From NCBI RefSeq assembly GCF_001433855.1, contig NZ_AZCP01000007.1, positions 1 through 64,000 of the forward strand: a DNA stretch of 64,000 nucleotides, given 5' to 3'. Positions 26,550 to 34,808 of this stretch are shown piece by piece. Source of the stretch: Levilactobacillus brevis ATCC 14869 = DSM 20054 (lineage in GTDB: Bacteria; Bacillota; Bacilli; Lactobacillales; Lactobacillaceae). The first letter of the stretch is position 1. Every line of letters starts with the position of its first letter. The translations under genes and the position numbers were made by a program. The notes below the pieces were generated by a model that was not told the origin of the DNA, ran no database searches, and was given only the letters and a program-made list of their open reading frames with translations.

Positions 26550-26592
26550 AACGTGGACGGTAGAGGCGTTAAGCCGTCCGTCCACGTTTTTT
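26550..26592 (+). terminator. Terminator of metG
   Basis: ACGTGGACGG pairs with CCGTCCACGT around a long loop, followed by seven T. Confidence 0.88.
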
Positions 26593-26613
26593 AACTTACG
26601 GAAAAGGAGACCC

Positions 26614-27393
26614 ATGATGAAAATCTTTGATTCGCATACCCATCTCAATAGCGAAGAATTTCTGGATGACGTGCCGGGGTATCTCAAACGCGCGGCCGAG
26701 CTGGGCGTGGTTAAGATGACCAATATTGGCTCCAACACGCAGTTGAATGCGGATGCCATTAAGCTGGCTCACCAATATGACCAGTTATTCGCCGCAGTTG
26801 GTTGGCATCCCGAGGACTCAAAGAATTATGATGACGGGGCTGAAAAATTACTTGAAGAACAATTGACAGATAGTCGCGTAGTCGCACTGGGTGAAATTGG
26901 CCTAGATTATCACTGGGATACGTCACCCCAAGACGTGCAACGGCGGGTATTTGCTCGGCAAATTGCGATTGCTAAAGAAGTTGGTAAACCGATCGTGGTT
27001 CATAATCGGGATGCTTTTGCCGACACGTACCGCATCATTAAAGAAGCTGACATTCGCGACATCGGCGGTGTGATGCATAGCTTTAATGGTGACCCCGAGT
27101 GGCTGAAGAAGTTTCTTGATTTAGGGATGCACATTTCTTATTCAGGTGTCGCTAGTTTTAAGAATGCCCACGAGGTCCACGATGCCGTTCGCGCGACACC
27201 ATTAGACGTGATGATGGTCGAGACGGATGCGCCATATTTGACACCTGAACCGCATCGTGGTGAGCAAAATGAACCGGGCTTTACGCGTTACACGGTGGAA
27301 GCGATCGCTAAAGAACGTGAGACGACACCGGAAGTAATTGCGGCCGCCACGTTTAAAAACGCAGAGGAGTTTTATAAGATTGAAGAAGATTAA
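26614..27393 (+). CDS. TatD family metal-dependent hydrolase
   Basis: 259 aa. 'FDSHTHLN' metal-binding opening, 'GEIGLDYHWD', 'PIVVHNRDAF', 'GVMHSFNG' and 'MVETDAPYLTP' are all the TatD ligands in order. Likely a Mg-dependent DNase or exonuclease (YabD type). AAAAGGAG precedes two adjacent ATGs. It overlaps rnmV by 14 nt; the order tatD-rnmV-rsmA is conserved in Firmicutes. Confidence 0.93.
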   Translation: MMKIFDSHTHLNSEEFLDDVPGYLKRAAELGVVKMTNIGSNTQLNADAIKLAHQYDQLFAAVGWHPEDSKNYDDGAEKLLEEQLTDSRVVALGEIGLDYHWDTSPQDVQRRVFARQIAIAKEVGKPIVVHNRDAFADTYRIIKEADIRDIGGVMHSFNGDPEWLKKFLDLGMHISYSGVASFKNAHEVHDAVRATPLDVMMVETDAPYLTPEPHRGEQNEPGFTRYTVEAIAKERETTPEVIAAATFKNAEEFYKIEED

Positions 27394-27952
27394 AGAAGTC
27401 CTAGTGGTTGAAGGCAAGGACGATACGAAGCAAATTAATCGCGCGGTGAATGCTGATACGATTGAAACACGGGGGTCCGCTATTGACGATGATACGTTGA
27501 CGTTAATTCAAAAATTGGCGGATCAGCGTGGCGTGATCATTTTTACAGATCCTGACTTCTCAGGTGAAAAAATTCGCAAGATTGTGGCTGAAGCCGTTCC
27601 GAATGCCAAGCACGCGTTTTTACCTAAAGCGGCGGGACGTCCGGAAAAAGCGGGTGGTTCACTAGGCGTCGAACATGCCAGTCCAGCCGCTATTCGCGCG
27701 GCTCTCGATCACGTTTATACGGAGACAACGGCAGCCCCTACCTTGATTACGCATGATGATTTGCTGGCGGCAGGGTTAATTGGTGGTGCTGGCGCTAAAG
27801 CACGACGTGAACAATTAGGAGAGATTCTCCAGATTGGCTACGTTAATGGCAAACAACTTGAAAAACGACTACGGATGTTTGGTATTCAGCCAGCCGATTT
27901 TGCCGCTGCCTTACAGCAGGTCCGTGAAAAGGAGCAATCACATGACAAATGA
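27380..27952 (+). CDS. rnmV: Ribonuclease M5
   Basis: 190 aa. Toprim domain: 'VLVVEGKDDTKQI' with catalytic Glu and 'IIFTDPDFSGEKIR' with the DPD motif. RNase M5 trims 5S rRNA precursors. Start is a TTG inside the tatD end: GAGGAG lies 10 nt upstream and family proteins begin at 'LKKIKEVLVVEG'. Overlaps rsmA by 11 nt. Confidence 0.93.
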   Translation: MKKIKEVLVVEGKDDTKQINRAVNADTIETRGSAIDDDTLTLIQKLADQRGVIIFTDPDFSGEKIRKIVAEAVPNAKHAFLPKAAGRPEKAGGSLGVEHASPAAIRAALDHVYTETTAAPTLITHDDLLAAGLIGGAGAKARREQLGEILQIGYVNGKQLEKRLRMFGIQPADFAAALQQVREKEQSHDK

Positions 27953-28832
27953 ACTTCCTGAAATTGGATCACCAGCCCGTACCAAGGCAATTTTGAACCG
28001 CTATCGCCTGGTAGCTAAAAAGAGTCTCGGGCAAAACTTCCTGTCTGACCTCAATATTTTACGTAATATTGTGGCTGCGGGTGATGTGAATGATCACGAT
28101 AATGTGATTGAAATTGGGCCCGGGATTGGGGCGTTGACCGAGCAGATTGCCAAACGGGCCCACAAGGTGGTGGCGTTTGAGATTGATGAGAACCTCTTGC
28201 CGGTCTTAGATGAAACCTTGATGGATTATAAAAATGTTAAAATCATCAATGAAGATATCTTAAAGGCCAATTTACCAGCAGTGGTAGCAGATGAATTCGA
28301 AGCAGATCGGCCTTTGAAGTTAGTGGCCAACTTGCCGTATTACATTACGACACCAATCTTGATGGGTGTTTTGCAGAGTACGGTTAGGTTTGAGGCAATT
28401 GTGGTTATGATGCAGGCTGAAGTGGCCGAACGACTAGTTGCCGAGCCAGGAACGAAAGCCTATGGCTCTTTATCAGTGATTATGCAGTACCGGGCGCACG
28501 TGGAGATTGCTTTCAATGTTCCTCGAACAGCGTTCATTCCCCAACCTAACGTGGATTCAGCCATTATTCGCTTGACGCCACGCGAAGCGCTACCAGTGAA
28601 TCCGTACGAAGACAAGGCTTTATTTAGTTTTGTTAAGGGGTGCTTTGCACATCGTCGAAAATCGTTGTGGAACAATCTTCAGGGGATTTTTGGTAAACAG
28701 CCAGAGGTTCGTGAACGAATTGAAACAGTTTTGAATCAAACGGGTATTTCGCGTCAGCTGCGGCCAGAACGCTTAACGCTACTTAATTTTATCGAATTAA
28801 CGAACGCTTTCCACAATGAGGGATTGATGTAA
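27942..28832 (+). CDS. rsmA: 16S rRNA dimethyladenosine transferase
   Basis: 296 aa, formerly KsgA. 'KKSLGQNFL', SAM motif 'VIEIGPGIGALTE' and catalytic 'NLPYYITTPI' identify it; it dimethylates two adenosines near the 3' end of 16S rRNA. AAAAGGAG lies before the ATG at 27942. The upstream frame extension within rnmV is not coding. Last gene of the tatD-rnmV-rsmA operon. Confidence 0.96.
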   Translation: MTNELPEIGSPARTKAILNRYRLVAKKSLGQNFLSDLNILRNIVAAGDVNDHDNVIEIGPGIGALTEQIAKRAHKVVAFEIDENLLPVLDETLMDYKNVKIINEDILKANLPAVVADEFEADRPLKLVANLPYYITTPILMGVLQSTVRFEAIVVMMQAEVAERLVAEPGTKAYGSLSVIMQYRAHVEIAFNVPRTAFIPQPNVDSAIIRLTPREALPVNPYEDKALFSFVKGCFAHRRKSLWNNLQGIFGKQPEVRERIETVLNQTGISRQLRPERLTLLNFIELTNAFHNEGLM

Positions 28833-28852
28833 CCCTTACCAACTATGGATTC

Positions 28853-28910
28853 TTGCGGTTTTGAGGGTGTTGTGGTATAATTTGCAATTTTTGTGAAACG
28901 ATGATATAAT
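28853..28910 (+). promoter_or_regulatory. Tandem promoters of veg
   Basis: P1: TTGCGG (28853-28858), 17 bp, TATAAT (28876-28881). P2: TTGCAA (28882-28887), 17 bp, TATAAT (28905-28910). The two lie end to end, giving an unusually strong promoter region. Confidence 0.8.
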
Positions 28911-28919
28911 TGTTTCACA
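28892..28919. promoter_or_regulatory. Inverted repeat around the veg P2 -10 box
   Basis: TGTGAAAC (28892-28899) and GTTTCACA (28912-28919) are perfect inverted arms separated by 12 bp that contain the P2 TATAAT. This is operator-like; the protein that binds it is unknown. Confidence 0.6.
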
Positions 28920-28931
28920 GAGGTGAAGTGC

Positions 28932-29168
28932 ATGCCAACAAGTTTAGCGAACATTAAGAACAAACTGGACGATCGCATTGGCGAAAAGCTCATGGTGATT
29001 GCTCAGGCCGGTCGTAAAAAAACGACAGAGCGGCATGGAATTCTTCGGGAAACTTACCCAGCAGTTTTTGTGGTTGATTTAGACCAAGATGAAAACTCGT
29101 TCGAACGGGTTTCCTACAGTTATACCGATATTTTAACCAAGAACATCGAAGTTGACTTTGATGAATAA
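28932..29168 (+). CDS. veg: Veg family protein
   Basis: 78 aa. 'MPTSLANIKNKLDDRIGEKLMVIAQAGRKKT' to 'SYSYTDILTKNIEVDF' matches Veg, a small basic beta-barrel-like protein highly expressed in Firmicutes; in B. subtilis it promotes biofilm matrix genes through SinR. AGAGGTG is 6 nt before the ATG at 28932. Its usual neighbours (rsmA, ispE) are here too. Confidence 0.93.
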   Translation: MPTSLANIKNKLDDRIGEKLMVIAQAGRKKTTERHGILRETYPAVFVVDLDQDENSFERVSYSYTDILTKNIEVDFDE

Positions 29169-29173
29169 ATAAT

Positions 29174-29196
29174 TGGGCCGGATAAGGCCTTTTTAT
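29174..29196 (+). terminator. Short terminator after veg
   Basis: GGCC-ggataa-GGCC followed by five T; a short stem, so readthrough is likely. Confidence 0.6.
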
Positions 29197-29282
29197 TTTG
29201 CCGTCAACCATAGTATAATGGGCTTAATCAGATTCACGAGAACAGTAGACGATGCGTCTACTTGAGAAGTAAGGTGGAGCTC

Positions 29283-30137
29283 ATGCAACTGATCGAAAAG
29301 GCGCCAGCCAAGATAAACCTCGGGCTCGACACGCCTTACCATCACCAAGATGGGGCGGAAGAGTGGAATATGGTTATGACGTCCGTTGACTTGGCTGACT
29401 ATGTGGAAATTCAAACGTTGACGAAGCATAAGCGGATTCGTGTGGCTTCGGATAGCGGCTTTTTGCCGAATGATCAACGGAACCTCGCTTTTCAGGCGGC
29501 CCATTTATTACAGACAAACTATGGTATTGACGAAGGGGTCAATATTCGCATTAAAAAAAATATTCCCGTAGCGGCTGGCTTGGGTGGTGGTTCTTCCGAT
29601 GCTGCGGCTGTCTTACGGGGACTAAACCAATTGTGGTCGTTGGGACTTAGCTGGCAAGAGTTGGCGGAGTTGGGGTTACAAATTGACTCCGATGTACCTT
29701 ACTGTGTGTATGGTCGGACAGCACATGTACGAGGTCGAGGCGAACGGATCACACCACTATCAAAGCTTCCGGCAGCGTGGGTAGTTTTAGCTAAACCCAA
29801 GGTGAGTGTATCAACGCCCAGCATCTTACAGCAGATTCAGTATGATCATTTGGAACATCCGGACATTGATGGCTTGTTACGCGCGATCCGCGAGCAGGAT
29901 ATTCAAGGGATGTGTGCGGTGATGGGCAATGCGCTGGAACCCTTGACGGCTCACCGCTATCCGGAGATCACCCAAATTAAACAACAAATGATGAAATTTG
30001 GTGCGGATGCAGCGCAAATGAGTGGCACGGGGCCCACAGTCTTTGGGCTATGTAGTAAGCAGTCTCGAGCACAACGGGTGTTTAATGGAATGAAGGGGTT
30101 CTGTCGCGAGGTGTATTTGGTGCGGCCATTGCCTTAG
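29283..30137 (+). CDS. ispE: 4-diphosphocytidyl-2-C-methyl-D-erythritol kinase (IspE), orphan
   Basis: 284 aa GHMP kinase: 'KAPAKINLGL', ATP loop 'PVAAGLGGGSSDAAAV', 'SDVPYCVYGRTA' and 'MSGTGPTVF'. By sequence it is IspE of the MEP isoprenoid pathway. The organism has mvaA and so uses mevalonate; lactobacilli keep ispE without the rest of the MEP pathway, so its real substrate is uncertain. An AGTAGAC/GTCTACT hairpin (29244-29262) lies just before the ribosome site GGTGGAG. Start at the ATG 29283, seven codons inside the longest frame. Confidence 0.9.
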   Translation: MQLIEKAPAKINLGLDTPYHHQDGAEEWNMVMTSVDLADYVEIQTLTKHKRIRVASDSGFLPNDQRNLAFQAAHLLQTNYGIDEGVNIRIKKNIPVAAGLGGGSSDAAAVLRGLNQLWSLGLSWQELAELGLQIDSDVPYCVYGRTAHVRGRGERITPLSKLPAAWVVLAKPKVSVSTPSILQQIQYDHLEHPDIDGLLRAIREQDIQGMCAVMGNALEPLTAHRYPEITQIKQQMMKFGADAAQMSGTGPTVFGLCSKQSRAQRVFNGMKGFCREVYLVRPLP

Positions 30138-30151
30138 AGGAGAGCTGACAA

Positions 30152-30730
30152 ATGACGGCAGATGAAGTTTTTCAAGCGATTCAGGCAGATCCAGAAAACC
30201 AAGCTTTCACGGCGCAAGGTATTTTGCCGTTGTATCATATAGAGGAAAATGCCGAGATCCTGCTGATTAGTCAAGCGCCCAGTCGACAGGCGCAGGCATC
30301 AATGACGTTTTGGGATGATCCCAGTGGAGATCGATTGCGTAGCTGGATGGGCGTGACGAAAGACCAATTTTATCATTCCGGCAAGATTGGTGTGTTGCCG
30401 TTAGACTTTTACTATCCGGGCAAACACGCTCACGGTGGTGATTTACCACCACGGAAGGGCTTTGCGGAAAAATGGCATGCACCGTTATTAGCGTTGATGC
30501 CTAAAGTAAAGTTGACCTTATTAATTGGTCAATATGCGCAAAAAGCTTACTTGTCTAATCGGCAAAAGACGTTGACCGCCACGGTGGCCCATTTTCAAGA
30601 CTATCTACCGGCGTATTTTCCGTTAGTTCACCCGTCACCGTTGAATTATGGGTGGCAAAATCAACACCCGTGGTTTATGACGGATGTGGTCCCCGTGTTG
30701 CAACAGCGAATTCAATCAATTATAAAATAA
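30152..30730 (+). CDS. Uracil-DNA glycosylase family protein
   Basis: 192 aa. 'ILLISQAPSRQAQ' aligns with the catalytic loop of family 4-like UDGs and 'LVHPSPLN' with the DNA-intercalation motif 'HPS'. It lacks visible Fe-S cysteines, so it belongs to the Fe-S-free branch. Likely removes uracil or acts on a related base. GAGGAGAG lies before the ATG. It follows ispE by 14 nt and is followed by a strong terminator. Confidence 0.85.
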   Translation: MTADEVFQAIQADPENQAFTAQGILPLYHIEENAEILLISQAPSRQAQASMTFWDDPSGDRLRSWMGVTKDQFYHSGKIGVLPLDFYYPGKHAHGGDLPPRKGFAEKWHAPLLALMPKVKLTLLIGQYAQKAYLSNRQKTLTATVAHFQDYLPAYFPLVHPSPLNYGWQNQHPWFMTDVVPVLQQRIQSIIK

Positions 30731-30757
30731 AGATCTTCCTGTAGCGGGGGATTGATC

Positions 30758-30808
30758 AAAAAAACAGTTCTCCCAACGACTCACTGGTCGTTAGGGGAAC
30801 TGTTTTTA
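30758..30808. terminator. Bidirectional terminator
   Basis: AAAAACAGTTCTCC-CAACGAC ... GTCGTTAGGGGAACTGTTTTT between convergent genes. Confidence 0.9.
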
Positions 30809-30818
30809 GTTTGTCAGA

Positions 30819-33107
30819 TTACAGCTTAATCGTTGTAGCTGCACCATCCAGGGTGACCTGAGTGGTCTTACCGTTTTCGTGAATATAGATGGTAGCATTA
30901 CCGTTTAAACCAGTGGTTGTGACCTTGAGTTCGTTACCAGTTCGGTCAACCGTGACCTTACCAGCATCTTTGCCTTTTTGATCCACAACCGCAACACTGG
31001 TGGTACCTTCGTGCATGTCGTATAAGTGAATATCCAAGTCCTTGGTGAAATCATAGTCGGCATGAACGGCCTTAGGATTCCGTAAGAGAATGGTATTTTC
31101 ACGGGCGAGAACAGGGAGGTCTAACTCACTGTAGTTTTGACTGAGCCACTTACCATCTTTGACATCGTAGAATTCGTTGTCATCGATAATGCTGGTCCAT
31201 TTGCCAGCTGGTAGATAGAGATTGACGTGACCTTCATGATTGAAGACCGGTGCCACCAGAATTTGACTTCCCAACATATATTGGTTATCCAACGTGTGCG
31301 CCGTGAGGTCTTGGGTAAAGTCGAACCACATTGGCCGCATTAGTGGGTTACCATAAGCGGCGTTATGAGCTGCTTGGGTGTACAGGTAGGGCATTAAGGA
31401 TAGTTTCAAATTGACATACTTGCGCGTATTTTCCACGGCTTCGTCATCGAAGTTCCATGGGACCCGGTAAACGTTACTACCGTGATAACGACTGTGAGAA
31501 GATAGCAAGCCAAATTGCGTCCACCGCTTGTACAGATCAGCCGTTGGTGTATCGGGGCCATCCTCGAAACCACCAATGTCATGACTCCAAAAGGCAAAGC
31601 CAGAACTCAAGAATGACAGCCCACCATGTAAGGTGTCGGCCATGTTCTTGAAAGTGGACAAGGCATCGCCACCCCAGTGAACCGGGTACTTTTGAGAACC
31701 GACTGTTGCGGAACGGGCAAAGACAACAGCTTCACCTTTCCCCTTGGCTTCTTCAATGGTTTCAAAGACCGCTTGGTTGTATTGCAGGGTGTAGTAATTG
31801 TGTTCTCGTTTCGGATCGGAGCCATCAAAGAAGACGGCATCGTCGACTGGAATCCGTTCACCAAAGTCGGTCTTAAAGCAATCAACCCCCATATCAAGTA
31901 GGGCTTGAAGCTTGCTCTTGTACCACTTCACGGCGTCAGGGTTGGTAAAGTCCACGAAGGCGTTACCGGCCTGCCAGAGATCCCATTGCCAAATGGTGCC
32001 ATTTTCACGCTTGACGAAGTAACCTTTTTCTTTACCTTCTTCAAACATCTTCCCTTTTTGGGCGATGTACGGGTTGATCCAAACACAGACCTTAATACCG
32101 CGGTCGTGAATCTTCTTAATTAGGCTAGCGGGATCTGGGAACTCGTCACGATCCCATTCCATGTTGCTCCATTCGAAGCCCTTTTGCCAGAAGCAGTCAA
32201 AGTGGAAGACATCTAGTGGAATATTGCGTTCCTTCATGCCATCGATGAATTTCATAACTGTTTTTTCACTGTAGTCTGTGGTAAATGAGGTGGTCAACCA
32301 CAAGCCGAAAGACCATGCTGGTGGTAATTGCATTTGACCGGTCAGTTGGGTGTACCGGTGCAAGATTTCTTGTGGCGTTGGCCCATAGATGACATAGTAT
32401 TGCAGTGATTGACCTTCAGTACTGAATTGTACCCGGTCAACATTTTCAGAGGTAATCTCGAAATCGACCGTTTGTGGTTGGTCAACGAAGACACCGTAGC
32501 CAGCATCCGTTAAATAGAAGGGGATGTTCTTGTAAGATTGTTCAGAAGCTGTCCCACCATCTTGATTGGTGATTTTGACTTCTTGACCATTCTTAATGAA
32601 GTTACCAAACCGTTCACCGAGACCATAAACCTTGTCGTCTACGCCCACGTTCAGTTGTTCGCGCATGTAATCCTTATTAGTTGAGGAATCATGGATGACC
32701 CCTTGGGCCTTGTCTAAGGATTGGGTCAACAAATGATCCCCATTTAAGAAGTCTAATTGGAACGCCTGCTTAAAGGGAATCCGGGCCGTTAGTCCGCCAG
32801 AGGTAAAGGTCAATTCATCATCGCCCGTGGTAATGGCAACATCTGGGTTTTGATTGTTGATATGGTAGGCGGGGCCTTTTTCGTTTTGATCGAAGTGCGT
32901 CAGCTTAACACCAATCACCCCTTCAACGGGTGAGGTTAGGTCGATCGTACTCATGCCTAGGTTAAGTTCGTCGCCGCGTTCATTGATAAACTTGAATGGC
33001 GCGTACAGCGTTAACTTGTTATCAGTTTGCTTGTAGTCAAAGACTTCTCGTGGGGATTCAATTTGGTATTGTGGTCGGGTTAACCAGTAGCCGTTCGTAA
33101 ACTTCAT
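30819..33107 (-). CDS. xylQ: Alpha-xylosidase (glycoside hydrolase family 31)
   Basis: 762 aa, YicI-like. N-terminal beta-sandwich, then the GH31 barrel with nucleophile Asp in 'FKTDFGERIP' (~413), 'WGGDALSTF' and 'WSHDIGGFEDGP', then C-terminal beta domains. It frees xylose from alpha-xylosides such as isoprimeverose. No signal peptide, so it is intracellular and works on what the divergent XylP symporter imports. AGAGGTG lies before the ATG. In L. pentosus the equivalent xylP and xylQ are in one operon; here they are divergent. Confidence 0.92.
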   Translation of the reverse strand: MKFTNGYWLTRPQYQIESPREVFDYKQTDNKLTLYAPFKFINERGDELNLGMSTIDLTSPVEGVIGVKLTHFDQNEKGPAYHINNQNPDVAITTGDDELTFTSGGLTARIPFKQAFQLDFLNGDHLLTQSLDKAQGVIHDSSTNKDYMREQLNVGVDDKVYGLGERFGNFIKNGQEVKITNQDGGTASEQSYKNIPFYLTDAGYGVFVDQPQTVDFEITSENVDRVQFSTEGQSLQYYVIYGPTPQEILHRYTQLTGQMQLPPAWSFGLWLTTSFTTDYSEKTVMKFIDGMKERNIPLDVFHFDCFWQKGFEWSNMEWDRDEFPDPASLIKKIHDRGIKVCVWINPYIAQKGKMFEEGKEKGYFVKRENGTIWQWDLWQAGNAFVDFTNPDAVKWYKSKLQALLDMGVDCFKTDFGERIPVDDAVFFDGSDPKREHNYYTLQYNQAVFETIEEAKGKGEAVVFARSATVGSQKYPVHWGGDALSTFKNMADTLHGGLSFLSSGFAFWSHDIGGFEDGPDTPTADLYKRWTQFGLLSSHSRYHGSNVYRVPWNFDDEAVENTRKYVNLKLSLMPYLYTQAAHNAAYGNPLMRPMWFDFTQDLTAHTLDNQYMLGSQILVAPVFNHEGHVNLYLPAGKWTSIIDDNEFYDVKDGKWLSQNYSELDLPVLARENTILLRNPKAVHADYDFTKDLDIHLYDMHEGTTSVAVVDQKGKDAGKVTVDRTGNELKVTTTGLNGNATIYIHENGKTTQVTLDGAATTIKL

Positions 33108-33132
33108 GGAAGAACACCTCTCAAAATTTTTA

Positions 33133-33146
33133 GAAAATTGAATTTC
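33133..33146. promoter_or_regulatory. Operator-like repeat, xylQ side
   Basis: GAAAATTGAATTTC, a near copy of the perfect palindrome at 33300-33314. It lies ~16 bp downstream of the minus-strand -10, near the transcription start. Confidence 0.6.
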
Positions 33147-33161
33147 TTAATCGACAAACTC

Positions 33162-33198
33162 AGTGTACTTGTGATTTTTGCAAATGTCAACGCTTTCA
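33162..33198 (-). promoter_or_regulatory. xylQ promoter with cre box
   Basis: On the minus strand TTGACA (33190-33185), 17-bp spacer, TACACT (33167-33162). TGTCAACGCTTTCA (33185-33198) is a full match to the cre consensus TGWNANCGNTNNCA and covers the -35, predicting CcpA repression. Confidence 0.82.
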
Positions 33199-33239
33199 TT
33201 TAGCCAAAAGCATGAAATAGTGACGACTCATGTAGTAAA

Positions 33240-33256
33240 TTGGTTTACTAAACCAA
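33240..33256. promoter_or_regulatory. Perfect palindrome between the divergent xyl promoters
   Basis: TTGGTTTACTAAACCAA: two perfect 8-bp arms about a central C. It is upstream of both -35 boxes. A binding site for XylR or another regulator. Confidence 0.65.
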
Positions 33257-33263
33257 CTGGGTA

Positions 33264-33292
33264 TTGACAAGTGTAAGCGGTTCCAGTATGCT
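33264..33292 (+). promoter_or_regulatory. xylP promoter with cre box
   Basis: TTGACA (33264-33269), 17-bp spacer, TATGCT (33287-33292). TGTAAGCGGTTCCA (33272-33285), a full cre consensus match, fills the spacer. Confidence 0.85.
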
Positions 33293-33299
33293 TAGTTTC

Positions 33300-33314
33300 G
33301 AAAATTGAATTTTC
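33300..33314. promoter_or_regulatory. Operator-like palindrome, xylP side
   Basis: GAAAATTGAATTTTC, a perfect palindrome about G33307, at the expected xylP transcription start. With the copy at 33133 it forms a symmetric pair. Confidence 0.68.
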
Positions 33315-33385
33315 TTGAATGTCGACGATTCAGCATTAATTTTCAGTATCACATAATGGATTCATAAACTATAGAGGTGTTTAAT

Positions 33386-34786
33386 ATGAGTGAAAATGCT
33401 GCTAAAGCCGAGCCAGCCATGAAAAATATGGTTCCTTGGAACGAGCGAATTGCCTATAGCTTTAGTGACTTCGCCTGCAACCTGTCCTTCCAAATGGTGG
33501 GGACATACTTAATGATTTTCTATACCGATACCTTTGGCCTAAGTGCTGCGGCTGTCGGAACGTTATTCTTAGCTGCTCGGATTGTGGATGCCTTTGATGG
33601 GCCTTTCTGGGGGATCATGATTGACCACACCCACACCAAATGGGGGAAGAGTCGACCGTACTGGTTATGGTTCTCAATTCCATTTGCAGTCTTCTGTGTG
33701 TTAGTCTTTACGACACCAAATATGAGTTTAACCGGCAAATTAGTCTGGGCTTACGTCACTTATATTGGGGTCGATGTGCTTTACTCGGCGGTTAATATTC
33801 CTATTACCTCAATTCTGCCATCATTAACGAGTAACCCACAAGAACGGGTCACGTTATCGACTATTCGACAATTTATGGGAACTGCTGGTGCCACGTTAAT
33901 CACTGGAATTACCTTGACGATGGTCGCTTTCTTCGGTCATGGGTCTACGACAAGTCCTCGTGGCTGGTTCATCTGGGCCTTGATTGTTGCTGTGATTGTG
34001 GTTGTTATTTTTGGATTTGTCTTCAAGTACACGACTGAACGGGTTCAAACCAAGAGTTCTCGTAAGTCGATTCCAATCAAAGACTCCTTGAAAGCCTTGA
34101 AGCGTAACTGGCCATGGGCTATCATTATCTTTATCAACTTTATTTACTGGATGGGGATGCAAACGCGGTCACAAGTGACGGTTTACTTCTTCAAGTACAA
34201 CATGCATGATGCCACGTTAGCTTCTCTTGTATTGAGCTTACAATTGGTGGCCTTGGTTGCCGTGGTTCTGACACCATGGACGGCTAGCCGAATTGGTAAG
34301 CGAAACACGATGCTCGGTGGGATGATCTTGGCCGTGATTGGTCAATTACTCTTGAGCTTGGGCGCTAACAATCTGAGTGTGCCAATGATTATCTTTGCGA
34401 CGGTTATTGGCTACTTAGGAACGGGTTATGTTTCTGGTTTAATTGCCGTTATGTTGGCCGACGCCGTGGATTACGGTGAGTGGATCAACGGTGTACGGGC
34501 CGAAGGAATTGTAACGTCATTTTCTAGCTTCAGTGCCAAACTGGGGATGGGAATTGGTGGTGTGATCACTGGTTGGATTTTGACTGGGACCGGTTACGTT
34601 GCCAACAAGACCCAAACGGCTGGTGCCTTACACGGGATCGAATTAAACTACATTTGGGTGCCACTCTTGGGCTTTGCCTTATCCGGAATTGCGTTGATGT
34701 TCTACCATGTTGATGGCATCGAAAAGAAGATGCAAAGCGACTTGGCTGAAAAGCACGCTCGTGAAAACGCCGAAGACGGTGAATAA
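33386..34786 (+). CDS. xylP: GPH family xyloside (isoprimeverose-type):cation symporter
   Basis: 466 aa, about 12 membrane helices. 'FSDFACNLSFQMVGTYLMIFYTD', 'DGPFWGIMIDHTHTKWGKSRPYW' and 'LADAVDYGEW' are GPH signatures. It has no C-terminal EIIA domain, so it is not controlled by HPr in that way. Likely imports alpha-xylosides for XylQ. A GTG three codons upstream is in frame, but AGAGGTG with 6-nt spacing points to ATG 33386. xylR follows after 22 nt in the same direction, so the two probably share a transcript. Confidence 0.9.
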   Translation: MSENAAKAEPAMKNMVPWNERIAYSFSDFACNLSFQMVGTYLMIFYTDTFGLSAAAVGTLFLAARIVDAFDGPFWGIMIDHTHTKWGKSRPYWLWFSIPFAVFCVLVFTTPNMSLTGKLVWAYVTYIGVDVLYSAVNIPITSILPSLTSNPQERVTLSTIRQFMGTAGATLITGITLTMVAFFGHGSTTSPRGWFIWALIVAVIVVVIFGFVFKYTTERVQTKSSRKSIPIKDSLKALKRNWPWAIIIFINFIYWMGMQTRSQVTVYFFKYNMHDATLASLVLSLQLVALVAVVLTPWTASRIGKRNTMLGGMILAVIGQLLLSLGANNLSVPMIIFATVIGYLGTGYVSGLIAVMLADAVDYGEWINGVRAEGIVTSFSSFSAKLGMGIGGVITGWILTGTGYVANKTQTAGALHGIELNYIWVPLLGFALSGIALMFYHVDGIEKKMQSDLAEKHARENAEDGE

Positions 34787-34808
34787 ATCAAAAAGTGAGT
34801 GACCCAAG

